Part shown: positions 38,601-46,604 of the stretch, piece by piece
How positions within the stretch are numbered: position 1 is the first letter of the stretch
Layout of the letters: each line of letters begins with the position of its first letter
Assembly (NCBI GenBank): GCA_016783965.1
Contig: JADHVO010000002.1
Coordinates: 496,001 to 560,000, forward strand
DNA from: Alphaproteobacteria bacterium
GTDB lineage: Bacteria > Pseudomonadota > Alphaproteobacteria > Micropepsales > Micropepsaceae
Direction: 5' to 3'
Length of the DNA: 64,000 bases
Notes under the pieces: model-generated
The model's database searches: none
Told to the model about the DNA's origin: nothing
Seen by the model: the letters and a program-made list of their open reading frames with translations, nothing else
Program-made: the position numbers and the translations under genes

Positions 38601-39009
38601 CATGCTGGAGCGGCTCAACGGCTCTGACGAGGATCTCGTTGGCCAGACGGTCCTTCTGGTGGACGACGACGCCCGCAACATCTTCGCGTTGTCGTCGGTG
38701 CTGGAACGCCGCGGCATGAACGTACTAACCGCGACGACCGGCAAGGAAGCGATCGACCTGGTCGAATCCAATACTGACGTCGCCATCGTGTTGATGGATA
38801 TCATGATGCCGGAGATGGACGGCTATGAGACGACCGCGCTGATCCGCCAGAACCCGCGCTTCCGCCGCTTGCCCATCATTGCCCTGACGGCGAAGGCGAT
38901 GAAGGGCGACCGCGAGAAATGCCTGCAGGCCGGCGCGTCGGACTACCTGGCCAAGCCGGTGAACACGGATCAGTTGCTATCTGCCCTCCGCATGTGGCTG
39001 CACCGCTAG
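32689..39009 (+). CDS. Giant soluble poly-HAMP hybrid histidine kinase (11 HAMP units, GAF, HisKA, HATPase, three REC)
   Basis: A 2106-residue kinase with no membrane helix or signal peptide. Two divergent HAMP segments lie at about 40-90 and 130-185. Residues 186-1197 are eleven tandem 92-residue units, each with [40 protein letters not shown] and GDLS.KITV.V.GEI..LK. A GAF domain (about 1220-1360) and a coiled coil (about 1361-1430) follow. HisKA has H1443 in [10 protein letters not shown], then HATPase_c ([21 protein letters not shown]). Three receiver domains have D1768, D1890 and D2037. The layout resembles fungal group III kinases (Nik1/Os-1), which sense osmotic stress, but with more HAMP units. 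The next gene starts within 10 bp. Confidence 0.95.
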   Translation: MSQNLEAVRRPNPKRTKLSQSPKRSSGNGVHTADPREVSRGDLEALLAGLQAVRQGDFSVRLPGDQIGLAGKIADTFNEIVAANQRMAEELDKVGALVGREGKTRHRVKFAMTAGAWGGMEGAVNALIDDLLWPTAEMTRAITAVAQGDLLQSVHLGVEGRPLKGEFLRSATIVNAMIRQLSVFTSEVTRVAREVGTEGKLGGQAQVREVTGVWKDLTESVNSMANNLTAQVRNIAEVTIAVANGDLSKKITVDVRGEILQSKEAINTMVDQLRSFASEVTRVAREVGTDGKLGGQALVPGVAGTWKDLTDSVNAMCGNLTDQVRNIAQVTTAVARGDLSRKITVDVRGEILELKDTMNTMVDQLNAFASEVTRVAREVGTEGKLGGQAQVPGVAGTWKDLTDNVNFMANNLTTQVRNIAEVSTAIAGGDLSKKITVNVSGEVLQLKETINTMVDQLNAFASEVTRVAREVGTEGRLGGQANVLGVAGTWKDLTDSVNSMASNLTAQVRNIAEVSTAIANGDLSKKITVDVKGEILQLKETINTTVDQLNAFAGEVTRVAREVGTEGKLGGQAVVRGVAGTWNDLTDSVNSMARNLTAQVRNIAEVATAVARGDLSKKITVNVSGEILQLKDTLNTMVDQLNSFASEVTRVAREVGTEGKLGGQAQVPGVAGTWKDLTDNVNSMAGNLTSQVRNIAEVATAIASGDLSRKITVDVRGEILQLKETLNTMVDQLNRFAGEVTRVAREVGTEGRLGGQANVPGVAGTWKDLTDNVNLLAANLTTQVRNIAEVTTAVARGDLSRKITVDVKGEILELKNTLNTMVDQLNSFASEVTRVAREVGTEGKLGGQAQVPGVAGTWKDLTDNVNFMASNLTAQVRNIAEVATAIAGGDLSKKITVDVRGEILLLKDTLNTMVEQLRSFAAEVTRVAREVGTEGRLGGQANVPGIGGTWKDLTDNVNLLAANLTTQVRNIAEVTTAVARGDLSRKITVDAKGEILEFKNTLNTMVDQLNSFASEVTRVAREVGTEGKLGGQAQVPGVAGTWKDLTDTVNVMAANLTEQVRGIVKVVTAVANGDLKQNLTVQSKGEVAALAETINNMTETLATFADQVTTVAREVGAEGRLGGQANVPGAAGTWKDLTGNVNLLAANLTTQVRAIAEVATAVTKGDLTRSIQVDARGELSELKDNINTMIGSLRLTTDQNTEQDWLKTNLARFTNMLQGQRDLAEVGRMLLSELAPVVEAQLGVIYQMESESEGLKLLASYADGQQDGHPRIVKLGEGLVGQCAIDRRRLLITGLQDTPAINSALMRVTPKNILVLPVMFENQIKAVIELSSLASFTDLQIAFLDQLTGSIGIVLNSIEATMQTEGLLKQSQQLAAELQTQQHELQQTNDKLEQKAQQLAEQNVEVERKNQEIEQARLALEEKASELALTSKYKSEFLANMSHELRTPLNSILILGQQLADNPETNLTPKQVEFARTIHGAGTDLLNLISDILDLSKIESGTVTVDAEEIAFNSVVEAVARPFRHEADTRQLSFEVELDQRLGRTLSTDSKRLQQVLKNLLSNAFKFTERGGVRLSVMSVESGWTHTHPVLGQASGVVAFEVSDTGIGIPAEKQRIIFEAFQQADASTSRKYGGTGLGLAISRELAALLGGEIQLRSIPGVGSTFTLYLPARYVGASVSARAQASASPPLAAKALSSTQSPAVEPIPDDRNDIIADDTVLLIVEDDPHYARILLDLAHDEGFKVLIAMRGEDALELAALYQPSAISLDVFLPDMLGWTVLSQLKQNPKTRHIPVQIVTLDEDRQHGLACGAFSFVSKPATTTGVQAALNRIKEYAKPRRKQLLVVEDNPDEQLSIRALLEHDDIEIVTAESGGAALTMLKDRPSDCIVLDLRLPDMSGFEVLENLKADPDLQDIPVIVFTGRELTAEEDAQLHTMARSIVVKGVESPERLLDETALFLHRVITDLPAEKQRMLERLNGSDEDLVGQTVLLVDDDARNIFALSSVLERRGMNVLTATTGKEAIDLVESNTDVAIVLMDIMMPEMDGYETTALIRQNPRFRRLPIIALTAKAMKGDREKCLQAGASDYLAKPVNTDQLLSALRMWLHR
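33244..36279 (+). repeat. Eleven in-frame tandem 276-bp repeats encoding HAMP units
   Basis: The period is exactly 276 bp from the first unit (33244) to the eleventh (36004-36279). The units are diverged but some are very close. A stretch of about 100 bp starting at AACACCCTGAACACCATGG is essentially identical near 35134 and 35686, 552 bp apart, so a two-unit block was duplicated or gene-converted recently. Units 10 and 11 are the most diverged. Confidence 0.93.
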
Positions 39010-39018
39010 AGCGTGACC

Positions 39019-40860
39019 ATGAGCAACCCCGTCAACGTCCTCCTCGTCGACGACCAGCAGTCCAAACTGCTGAGCTATGAGGTGATGCTTCGGGGCTTGG
39101 ACGTGAACATCATCACGGCGACGTCGGCCAGCGCCGCGCTGGGCGTGCTGCTCAAGAACGACATCGCGGTGGTGCTGATCGACGTGTGCATGCCCGAACT
39201 CGACGGCTTCGAACTGGCCGCGATGATCCGCAATCATCCGCGCTATCTCGAAACCGCGCTGATCTTCGTTTCGGCGATCAATATCTCGGAGACCGATCAC
39301 TTGCGTGGCTATGACGCGGGCGCCGTCGACTACGTCTCCGTGCCGGTGATTCCGCAGATCCTGCGCGCCAAGGTGAAAGTGTTCGCCGACCTTTATCGCA
39401 AGACCCGGCAGCTGGCGGAGTTGAACCGCGACCTCGAGGAGCGTGTGGCAGAGCGCACGGCGGCGCTCAAAGGCTCGACGCAGGAACTCCTCCAGAGCGA
39501 GCAGCGTCGGTCCCTCGCCCTGGCGGCAGCGCAGATGGGCTCATGGGAATGTGACGTCGCGAACAAGCGTTGGAATTGGGACGAAGGCCAGGCGCGCATC
39601 TTCGGGAGCGACACGCCCGCGAAGGAATTTTCGCTTGCATCGCTGAAGCCATTGATTCACCCGGACGACTATCAGCCTTTGATAAATCTCGTGAATTCCA
39701 TGACGCCGGATTCCGCGACGCGGCAGGTGGAGGTGCGCATCGTCCGTCCGACCGGTGAGGAGCGCGTCTGCTTCGTGGTCGCGGCGGCGACCTTCGACAT
39801 GGAAGGCAGACTGACACAGATCGGAGGCGTGACCCTCGACATCACGGATCGAAAGCTGAATGAGCAACGACAGGAGCTGCTTGCCCGCGAGGTGGATCAC
39901 CGGGCGCGCAACGCGCTCGCGGTGGTGCAGTCTATTGTCCGACTGACCAAGGCCGAAAGCATCGCCACCTACACGAAAGCGGTGGAGGGCCGCGTGCAGG
40001 CGCTGGCCCACGTCCATGATCTGCTGTCCCAGGCGCGCTGGCAGGGCGCAGATATTGGCCGCCTGATCGCGGACGAAATGGCGCCCTATTCGGCGGGCGA
40101 CACGGCATGCCTCTTGCTCAGGGGCCCTTCGGTCCTGGTCGACGCCAACCGCGCGCAGACCATCAGCCTTGCACTGCATGAGCTTGCGACGAACGCAGCG
40201 AAGTATGGCGCCCTGTCTGAGCCGACTGGCAAGGTATCGATTGCCTGGCATATCGAAAAGGGCGCACTGAGGATCGCGTGGCACGAGAGCGGCGGCCCGC
40301 CGGTCACGCCCCCGGCCCGCAGCGGCTTCGGCAGCAAAATCATCAACGCCTCGGTCGCGTCGCAACGTGGCGGCAACGCCACCTTTGACTGGAAGCCAGA
40401 AGGGCTTCGCTGCGACCTCACCATCCCGCTTATTTCCGCGGAGGGCATCACAAGCATGAAACCTGCCAACGGCGCCGCGCCGGCGGCTCGCACCGAGCCC
40501 TGCAACCTGCGCATCCTTATCCTTGAGGATGAGCCGCTGATCGGCATGGCGACCAGCGATCTCATCGAAGAGTTGGGCCATTCGGTCGTCGGACCGTTCT
40601 TCAACATTGCGGCGACACGCGACGCGCTCGCCGGCGAACTCGATGCCGCAATTCTCGACGTGAACCTCGGTCACGACGAGGCCTACCCGATCGCCGAGGT
40701 TCTGGCCGACCGCGGCATTCCCTTCATCTTCATGACGGGCTACGGACCCGAAAGCCTGGACAAGCGCTTCCGTAAATATCCCGTTCTGCAGAAACCCGTC
40801 GTGCGGGAGACCCTTGCCGAAGCCATCGAGCGCTTCAGCCGGGTACTGACGGCAATGTGA
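39019..40860 (+). CDS. REC-PAS-HWE histidine kinase-REC hybrid protein
   Basis: A 613-residue protein from ATG 39019; a GTG at 39013 is an alternative. The N-terminal receiver has DDQ and D55 (VVLIDVCMPELDG). A coiled coil (LAELNRDLEERVAERTAAL) leads to a PAS domain (about 175-280). An HWE-type kinase domain follows: REVDHRARNALAVV with H294, HELATNAAKYGAL as N-box, and the WxE motif in AWHESGGPPV. The C-terminal receiver has D547 (AAILDVNLG). It is cytosolic and starts 9 bp after the poly-HAMP kinase, so the two should form one phosphorelay unit. No DNA-binding output domain is encoded, so output is by phosphotransfer or protein contact. Confidence 0.94.
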   Translation: MSNPVNVLLVDDQQSKLLSYEVMLRGLDVNIITATSASAALGVLLKNDIAVVLIDVCMPELDGFELAAMIRNHPRYLETALIFVSAINISETDHLRGYDAGAVDYVSVPVIPQILRAKVKVFADLYRKTRQLAELNRDLEERVAERTAALKGSTQELLQSEQRRSLALAAAQMGSWECDVANKRWNWDEGQARIFGSDTPAKEFSLASLKPLIHPDDYQPLINLVNSMTPDSATRQVEVRIVRPTGEERVCFVVAAATFDMEGRLTQIGGVTLDITDRKLNEQRQELLAREVDHRARNALAVVQSIVRLTKAESIATYTKAVEGRVQALAHVHDLLSQARWQGADIGRLIADEMAPYSAGDTACLLLRGPSVLVDANRAQTISLALHELATNAAKYGALSEPTGKVSIAWHIEKGALRIAWHESGGPPVTPPARSGFGSKIINASVASQRGGNATFDWKPEGLRCDLTIPLISAEGITSMKPANGAAPAARTEPCNLRILILEDEPLIGMATSDLIEELGHSVVGPFFNIAATRDALAGELDAAILDVNLGHDEAYPIAEVLADRGIPFIFMTGYGPESLDKRFRKYPVLQKPVVRETLAEAIERFSRVLTAM

Positions 40861-41308
40861 AACGCGGTGAGCGCCACTGTCCACTTAGAGCCGTCGGCGG
40901 TGTTGGCATAGTGACGCTTCGTCGTCACAAGACCGGCCAGATACCGTGTCCGCGCCGACAACCCAGATGAACCGACAAGATAGGCACTAGCCAGAGTTGG
41001 CCACTTTGTGAACAGTCCAGATCAGCTCTTGCAGGCTGTTGAAAAATCTCGAGCATGAGCACAAGTCCGGCGCGTCTGAGATTGAACATGGTGTCTCCCG
41101 ATCCCATGGACGACTGCACGTTGAGCGTCAACCGTCCCATGGATGTCGTCGTGTTGAACGACTGGGTGAGGAGAGCAAGGTCCTGACGCACAAGTATCTC
41201 GCCGAATAGCACGAGCTATGCAGTTTCGCCGGTGGTCAATGCCGCCGGCGCATGCGCCATCGGACGAGTGCTGTCCTATAACGTCGCTCAGCATCGGGGC
41301 GTTCGTTC
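40861..41308. other. Scar region with mobile-element relics
   Basis: No intact gene is present. GCAGGCTGTTGAAAAATC (41031-41048) resembles the terminal inverted repeats of several IS families. A serine-recombinase fragment follows at 41117-41176. The base composition is mixed and the ORFs are short and unlike proteins apart from that fragment. It looks like the remains of one or more insertions after the HWE kinase gene. Confidence 0.5.
41117..41176 (-). pseudogene. Serine recombinase (resolvase family) fragment
   Basis: On the minus strand about 20 codons read LLTQSFNTTTSMGRLTLNV, the highly conserved end of the catalytic domain of resolvase/invertase-type recombinases found on mobile elements. 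The sequence on both sides loses similarity at once. It is the relic of a deleted recombinase gene. Confidence 0.7.
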
Positions 41309-42214
41309 ATGGCATCGCAGGCGGTCTATGCATCCGATCCCGCGAAGGGATGGCGCCCCTGGGGTGTGCTTGTCCCGTTTCTCGGCATCTTCTTCGTCGT
41401 TCTGACGGGTGGGCCGCTCGAATACCTCTTTGCCGATCTGCACCTTCTCGAAGGACCGCACGACGATCCGGCCGGCCTGCTCGGGTTTGTCGCGTTTCTT
41501 GTTGGCCCATTCGGCCTGCTGGCGCTCGCGACTTTCGCCTGGGTCCGTTTCGTGGAGCGCCGTCCGTTCTCTACCATCGGCCTGACATCGCCCGGCGGTG
41601 CGGCGACGTTCGCGGGAGGCTTGCTCACTGGCGCCTTGATGATGTGCGCCACGGTTGGCGGCATCTGGCTCAGCGGTGGGCTGACGGTGGGCGCCATCGC
41701 GCCGGCCTTCGCGTCCGCCGCCAGCATCGGAGGCATTGCGCTCCTGCTGGCGGCCTTCGCCATTCAGTCGAGCGCGGAGGAAATCCTGTTCCGTGGCTGG
41801 ATGTTGTCCGCGCTGGCAACCAAGTTCGGCACCATCGCGGCGGTGATTGTATCGTCGGCGGTGTTCACCCTGCTGCATTTCGATCGGCACGCCCCGCTGT
41901 TGGTGCTTTTCAACACCTATCTGTTCGCCCTGTTCGCCTGCAGTTGGTCGCTGCGCACGGGCAACATTTGGGGCGTAATGGGCTGGCATAGCGCCTGGAA
42001 CTGGCTTCTGGGTACAGGCTTCGAGTTGCGCATCACGGGCCTGGACACACACATGCCCGCGCTTCTGGTCAAGCTGACGCAGACGGGCCCCGGCTGGCTC
42101 ACCGGCGGCGCGGACGGTTCCGAGGGCGGCGTCATCTGCACGGTCGTGCTATGCGCCGGAATTGCCTGGAATTTCTGGTGGAAGCGCGCCGCCGCGCGAT
42201 TGTCCACACCCTGA
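41309..42214 (+). CDS. CPBP-family intramembrane glutamic protease
   Basis: A 301-residue multi-pass membrane protein of the CAAX-protease/bacteriocin-processing (ABI) group. The catalytic motifs are present: [10 protein letters not shown] (E157, E158, R162), H190 in FTLLHFD and H227 in GWHSAWNW. About eight hydrophobic segments surround them. Such proteins cleave within membranes or act in peptide self-immunity. The gene lies between mobile-element relics and the mutL fragment, which begins 38 bp after its stop, so its context does not reveal its role. Confidence 0.9.
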   Translation: MASQAVYASDPAKGWRPWGVLVPFLGIFFVVLTGGPLEYLFADLHLLEGPHDDPAGLLGFVAFLVGPFGLLALATFAWVRFVERRPFSTIGLTSPGGAATFAGGLLTGALMMCATVGGIWLSGGLTVGAIAPAFASAASIGGIALLLAAFAIQSSAEEILFRGWMLSALATKFGTIAAVIVSSAVFTLLHFDRHAPLLVLFNTYLFALFACSWSLRTGNIWGVMGWHSAWNWLLGTGFELRITGLDTHMPALLVKLTQTGPGWLTGGADGSEGGVICTVVLCAGIAWNFWWKRAAARLSTP

Positions 42215-42252
42215 TTCCCACTGGCTCGGGCGGCCCGCGCTATAGTCCCGGG

Positions 42253-42380
42253 ATGAAGATTCGCCGCCTTTCCGAAGGGACCGTGAACCGCATCGCCGTC
42301 GGCGAAGTGGTCGAGCGTCCCGCGAGTGCGGTGAAGGAGTTGGTCGAGAACGCGCTCGACGCCGGCGCGACGCGCATCGA
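42253..42380 (+). pseudogene. mutL: 5' fragment of mutL (DNA mismatch repair), truncated after about 43 codons
   Basis: From ATG 42253 the frame reads [20 protein letters not shown] then [20 protein letters not shown], the unmistakable MutL N-terminus with the GHKL N-box ([11 protein letters not shown]). After RID (about 42380) similarity stops abruptly. The frame then runs through [17 protein letters not shown] to a stop at 42459. The other 550 or so codons of MutL are nowhere in the window. A short inverted-repeat element starts about 30 bp after the break. This copy cannot be functional. An intact mutL elsewhere is not excluded. Confidence 0.88.
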
Positions 42381-42411
42381 CACATCGCGACTCGTCTTCT
42401 CTGTTGATCGA

Positions 42412-42539
42412 GATAGTGTAATGGCTCGCGGTAAGCTCCCACTCTTAAGGCGGAAATAGGTGGTGCCTCATTTTGAAAATTCCCCATCCTTAACCTTTGT
42501 TGGAACGCACTCCCCATTTTGGTTGTAGGGTGCACTATC
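42412..42539. mobile_element. 128-bp segment bounded by short inverted repeats, possible IS remnant
   Basis: GATAGTGTA at 42412-42420 is matched by TGCACTATC at 42531-42539 (8 of 9 bases in inverted orientation). The interior is AT-richer than its surroundings, with repeated CCCCAT and ATTTTG motifs (TTTTGAAAATTCCCCATCC and CACTCCCCATTTTGG). Position just after the mutL break suggests that it is the remnant of the insertion that truncated the gene. The family is not identified. Confidence 0.45.
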
Positions 42540-42637
42540 GTCAGCAAGCACCAACGGGCGCTGACGGCTGAGAGACCTCCGGGGCGCACTCCCAAACAGC
42601 GCCCGCACTCCCGCTCTAAAGCAGACGGGAGTAGGTC

Positions 42638-42745
42638 ATGTCGAACCGGTACATACGCCGCTATCCCATTTCATTCTGGCTGATGCTCAGCTTTGGCTTC
42701 GCGACGATCGCGCTCTATGCCGCCGTCATGTTGTTGCCGCAGTGA
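42638..42745 (+). CDS. 35-residue single-pass membrane peptide
   Basis: Too short for the ORF track. From ATG 42638 (GACGGGAG upstream) it reads MSNRYIRRYPISFWLMLSFG followed by FATIALYAAVMLLPQ and TGA. A basic, juxtamembrane N-terminus and one 20-residue hydrophobic helix suggest an inner-membrane peptide with the N-terminus inside. It has no recognised family. It lies between the IS-like remnant and the zinc-ribbon gene. Confidence 0.5.
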   Translation: MSNRYIRRYPISFWLMLSFGFATIALYAAVMLLPQ

Positions 42746-42767
42746 GCTTCTTGTACTCGCGAAGTGT

Positions 42768-42974
42768 CTAGGGACTGGTTGCGGCTAACAGGGCACCGCA
42801 GCCGCAGCAGCGTACTATCGGATCCCCTGACGGACTCACGTCTTGGGTCGCCTCGAACGGTCCGATAATCGTCAACACCACTAGGCCTTTTCGACTCTCA
42901 ACGCTACCTTCCGCGTCAACCAGCATTACTTCGGCACTTTGCCCACAGTGAACGCAGCTGACGGTCCGCTCCAT
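42768..42974 (-). CDS. Small zinc-ribbon protein
   Basis: The conserved-looking part starts at MERTVSCVHCGQSAEVMLVD (42974) and ends IVRCCGCGALLAATSP, giving 68 residues with two CxxC knuckles (CVHC, CGC preceded by C) suited to one zinc ion. An in-frame ATG at 43091 would add 39 residues. Neither start has a clear ribosome site. The ORF-track version reaching 44066 is antisense-like reading through YihY and is rejected. The function is unknown. Confidence 0.5.
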   Translation of the reverse strand: MERTVSCVHCGQSAEVMLVDAEGSVESRKGLVVLTIIGPFEATQDVSPSGDPIVRCCGCGALLAATSP

Positions 42975-43168
42975 GTTTGATGCAACGTTCACTCGATTGC
43001 GGGAGTTCCTGCTTCGCGGCACCCGAAGATGCACCAGATAGTCTTGGTGGAGGCATAGGCCGACGGCGCCCGTGTCGACCGCCGGCAACATAGTTGCTAT
43101 TGCTGAGTTCGGCGGCGCGGGAAGCTGCTTCTTTATCGTAATCTCACGCGTCGCTACCTCTGAAGTGT

Positions 43169-44056
43169 TCAGGTTTGGTCGCCCGGCGGCGCGTTGCAAA
43201 TGCCGCTTTTCTGGCTGCCGAATTGGCAGGCGTAAACCTTGGTGAACTCTGCTCCCAGCAAGAAAACCTGGGCGGAATAGTACACCCAGGCCAGCATAAC
43301 AATGAGCCCGCCGGCCGCACCGTATGACGCACCGAGGCCGGTGGACCCGATATAGGTGCCGATCAGGAACTGGCCGAGCTGGAACAGAAGCGCCGTAATG
43401 ACCGCGCCGATCGCGACGTCGCGCCATTCGAGATTGCGGTTCGGAAGTACTTTGTAGATCGCTGAGAACAGAAGCGACATGAGAAAGATCGAGGCCGCGA
43501 AGTTCACGACCCAAAGCGCGGTCTTGCTGTAGGGGGTGTAATCGTCGATGTAGCGACCGAGAAAGGTGATGCCTGCAGTAAAGCCCATCGACAGCAGCAG
43601 CATGAACCCGAGAGCGATGACGAGGATGAGGCTCTTGGCGCGGCCATGGAGCAGGCGGCGAAGCACCGAGCCTTTGCGCGGCGCGCGCCAGATAATGTTC
43701 AACGCGTCCTCCATCTCGCCGAACACGCCGGACGCCGTGAGGATTAGCGTGACGACGCCGATCAGGGTGCTGATGATGCCGGTCGACGAGCCAGTCGGGT
43801 GCGCAATGGCGGTTTGCAGGAGCTGCACGCTGTCGTGGCTCATGAAACGGCCAAGCTGATATCGGATGGCGTTCATGGCTGCATCCTCGCCAAAACCGAA
43901 GCTCGCGATCATCAACGCGATGAACAGAGTCGGCGCGATCGCGGTCACGATATAAAACGCGATCGCAGCGCCGCGCGTGAGCGCTTCGTCTTCCATGAAG
44001 GCGTCGAGGCCTTCCATGAAGAGTTGCCAGAGGCGCCGATACCAAGTTCCCGCCAT
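43169..44056 (-). CDS. YihY/BrkB-family inner-membrane protein
   Basis: A 295-residue protein from MAGTWYRRLWQLFMEGLDAF (44056). It shows six hydrophobic helices and the family blocks DEALTRGAAIAFYIVTAIAPTLFIAL, GVVTLILTASGVFGEMEDALNIIWRA, RRLLHGRAKSLILVIALGFMLLLS, LPNRNLEWRDVAIGAVITALLFQLG and YGAAGGLIVMLAWVYYSAQVFLLGAEFTKVY. The role of the family is unsettled. It is divergent from the AsmA-like gene, sharing a 77-bp promoter gap. The ORF-track start at 44182 would overlap that gene and is less likely. Confidence 0.93.
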   Translation of the reverse strand: MAGTWYRRLWQLFMEGLDAFMEDEALTRGAAIAFYIVTAIAPTLFIALMIASFGFGEDAAMNAIRYQLGRFMSHDSVQLLQTAIAHPTGSSTGIISTLIGVVTLILTASGVFGEMEDALNIIWRAPRKGSVLRRLLHGRAKSLILVIALGFMLLLSMGFTAGITFLGRYIDDYTPYSKTALWVVNFAASIFLMSLLFSAIYKVLPNRNLEWRDVAIGAVITALLFQLGQFLIGTYIGSTGLGASYGAAGGLIVMLAWVYYSAQVFLLGAEFTKVYACQFGSQKSGICNAPPGDQT

Positions 44057-44133
44057 CCCGGAACAACGCGCGCCGGTGCTGGATGTTGCAAACTTTTCGG
44101 AGCCAACACGTTGTCCTAACGGAGGATTTTCGT

Positions 44134-46152
44134 ATGGCTGTCGCACACGATCGTGATTCGCATGATTCGCCTTGGAAGACACTGCGAAGTGGTGTGCAGC
44201 ATTTCGGCGAGTGGACCTATCGTTTCTTCGTTGGAACGGAAGTCACCGCGGCGCGTATCGCGGCCGGTACCACAGGGCTTATCCTTGCGCTGACCGCAGC
44301 AGCGCTCGCTTGGTTGTATTTTCTCGATTGGAACACGATGCGCGGCCCGATCAGCCGTTGGGCATCGTTGGAGCTCGGGCGGCCAGTGCGCATCGATGGC
44401 GATCTGGCGGTAGATCTGTTTCGTCTCGAGCCGCGGGTGTGGGCGAACGGTGTGACGCTGGCCAATCCGGACTGGGCAAAGGGTTCGCAGGCGGCAGCAA
44501 TTCCACACCTCACGCTGTCCTTCCGGCTATTCCCAGCAATCTTCGGCCACTTGGTCTTGCCGCTGGTGCGGTTTGACCATCCAGACATCCATGTGCTGCG
44601 ACTGGCCGACGGGCGCACGAACTGGGATTTCGGCAACGGCAACACAGGATGGAATCTGCCACCGATCCATCGGCTGCTCGTCCGCGAAGGACACATCACG
44701 ATCAACGACCACGTGCGCAATCTCGTGTTCGTTGGCACAGCATCGTCGGAGGAGACCTCCGGTCCGCGTGGCTCGGCGTTCGAACTGGTCGGTGAGGGCA
44801 CGCTGAACAAGAACAGGTTCTCCGCCGAGATCCATGGCGGACCTTTGATCCATGTCGATGAGAGTAAGCCGTATGCCTTCGCCGCGGATGTGAAGGCTGG
44901 CGCGACCCACGCGAAGGCGGACGGAGCGATCGCGCACCCATTTCATCTTGGGCAGTTCTACGCGGCGATGAGTCTGGCAGGGCCGAATCTGGCAGATCTC
45001 TATACGCTCACCGGCCTGGTGTTGCCGCATACGGCGGCTTATCGAATCAAGGGAACGCTGACGCGCGAAGGGTCGCTGTATGAATTCAAGGAATTCCACG
45101 GTGCAGTGGGCGATTCCGACCTCCACGGCTCGCTGGCGATCGAGACGTCGGGCGAGCGGCCGTTCCTGCGCGGGAACGCCACGTCGCGGGTGCTGGATTT
45201 CAAGGACATCGGCAATCTGTTTGGCACCAAGTCGGAACGCGCGGTGGCGCGCGACAGACTCCTGCCGGATGTGCCGCTGCATGTCGAGAGGTTGCGCCAG
45301 ATGGATGCAAGCGTCGATTACGACGCCGCGACGATCCGCTCGCGCGACTTCCCGGTACGCGGTGTGCACACTCATATCGAGCTTCGGAATGCGGTGTTGA
45401 CACTGCAGCCGCTGGCTTTCCAGTTCGCCTACGGCAGGCTGAGCGGCAAGTTGAAGATCAACGCGCGTCCCACAGTCGCCGTGACCACCATCGATGCGCG
45501 CATTACGGACGTTCGGGTCGAGCAGTTCCTCGGCGCCAACCCGGCAGCGACCGGCATGCTGGAAGCGCGGGTGCAGCTTAACGGAGCGGGCAACAGTGTG
45601 CACAAGGTCGCGTCGACTGCGAGCGGGCCGGTAACAATCATCATTCCACACGGCCGGTTCAACGCAAGAGTCGCGGAATGGGCTGGCATCGACCTGCTCA
45701 ACGCCTTATTCCTAGGCGACAGGGAGCAGACCAACCTGCGCTGTGCCGTCGCACACTTCGATACGCGCAATGGAGTGATGCAGACCCAGAACTTCGTATT
45801 CGACACCGACCCCGTGCGAATTGACGGCAAAGGTGTGCTCAATCTGCAGAACGAGACGATGAACATGACCATCGTCGGCGCGCCGAAGGTATTCCGCGTC
45901 GGGCGCTTGCACGCGCCGATCACCGTCACCGGCGACTGGACGCATCCGGGTGTCGGTATCAAGCCGGGCGGCATCGTTGTACAAGGCCTAGCAGCGATCG
46001 CTCTCGGCTTTCTGTTCCCACCGGCCGCGATTCTGCCGTTTGTGGATCCAGGACTGTCGAAGGACGCGAACTGCTCAAGCCTGTTGACGGGGGCAATTGC
46101 CCGGGGCGCACCCGCCACGCGGCACCTTCACCATCGCCAAGGGTACCATTGA
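44134..46152 (+). CDS. AsmA-family protein (first copy)
   Basis: A 672-residue protein from MAVAHDRDSHDSPWKTLRSG (44134), chosen because ACGGAGG lies 12 nt upstream. A single N-terminal membrane helix (TTGLILALTAAALAWLYFL) is followed by an AsmA-type domain. The entry is WNTMRGPISRWASLELGRPVRIDGDLAVDLFRLEPRVWANGVTLANPDWA. The C-terminal block is ARVAEWAGIDLLNALFLGDREQTNLRCAVAHFDTRNGVMQT. AsmA-like proteins are now seen as bridge-like lipid-transfer proteins between the two membranes. The last 15 residues (RHLHHRQGYH) look atypical, so a frame change close to the C-terminus is possible. Confidence 0.88.
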   Translation: MAVAHDRDSHDSPWKTLRSGVQHFGEWTYRFFVGTEVTAARIAAGTTGLILALTAAALAWLYFLDWNTMRGPISRWASLELGRPVRIDGDLAVDLFRLEPRVWANGVTLANPDWAKGSQAAAIPHLTLSFRLFPAIFGHLVLPLVRFDHPDIHVLRLADGRTNWDFGNGNTGWNLPPIHRLLVREGHITINDHVRNLVFVGTASSEETSGPRGSAFELVGEGTLNKNRFSAEIHGGPLIHVDESKPYAFAADVKAGATHAKADGAIAHPFHLGQFYAAMSLAGPNLADLYTLTGLVLPHTAAYRIKGTLTREGSLYEFKEFHGAVGDSDLHGSLAIETSGERPFLRGNATSRVLDFKDIGNLFGTKSERAVARDRLLPDVPLHVERLRQMDASVDYDAATIRSRDFPVRGVHTHIELRNAVLTLQPLAFQFAYGRLSGKLKINARPTVAVTTIDARITDVRVEQFLGANPAATGMLEARVQLNGAGNSVHKVASTASGPVTIIIPHGRFNARVAEWAGIDLLNALFLGDREQTNLRCAVAHFDTRNGVMQTQNFVFDTDPVRIDGKGVLNLQNETMNMTIVGAPKVFRVGRLHAPITVTGDWTHPGVGIKPGGIVVQGLAAIALGFLFPPAAILPFVDPGLSKDANCSSLLTGAIARGAPATRHLHHRQGYH

Positions 46153-46604
46153 GCCCGTTCGAAGGCCTCGGCCGGCCGCGAGTGCCTAGCTCGAACTGGG
46201 GCTCGGCGCAGATGCCAAGGCTGTATCGCAAGAGGGACCGGCCGTCGACCATGACACACATGGCGATGTCAGACGTCTCGAATAGCCGTATGGAGACGGT
46301 GACGTGCGCGATACGCAACGCGATAGCCGACTATGAACGACAGCTGGCACAGGCGCCGACGGCGCAGAGGGACTCCCTTGAGCCCCGCGCCTTTACACGG
46401 TGCGGGGCTTCCCCAAGCAAAAGCTGGCTGGACGAAATACATTGTTGCGGAGCACGCACGCGCATGTCTCAAAAAGCGAGTTGAGCCATGTTTCGGCCAG
46501 GCCCCTCCTCATGGGCATCCTAGCCGGAAAACTCTCACTCAAACTGGTCTGAGAACCTGGGACCACACGTCGCAGAAAGCCGCGCTGGGGGTTAACGTTC
46601 GCGC
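46153..46604. other. Gap between AsmA and metallopeptidase genes
   Basis: No gene is supported. The 111-aa forward ORF (46149-46484) has no ribosome site and mixed composition. A GCCCCGC/GCGGGGC hairpin (46382-46408) follows it but lacks a T-run. The part MSDVSNSRMETVTCAIRNAIADYERQLAQ looks somewhat protein-like, so a decayed small gene is possible. Confidence 0.45.

Noticed and set aside
42768-44066. 432-aa minus-strand ORF treated as one gene
   Set aside because: Most of it is an out-of-frame shadow of the YihY gene. Only the last 68-107 residues with CxxC pairs look genuine.
46149-46484. 111-aa ORF after the AsmA gene
   Set aside because: There is no ribosome site, it overlaps the AsmA stop, and its composition changes along its length. 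At best it is a decayed gene.
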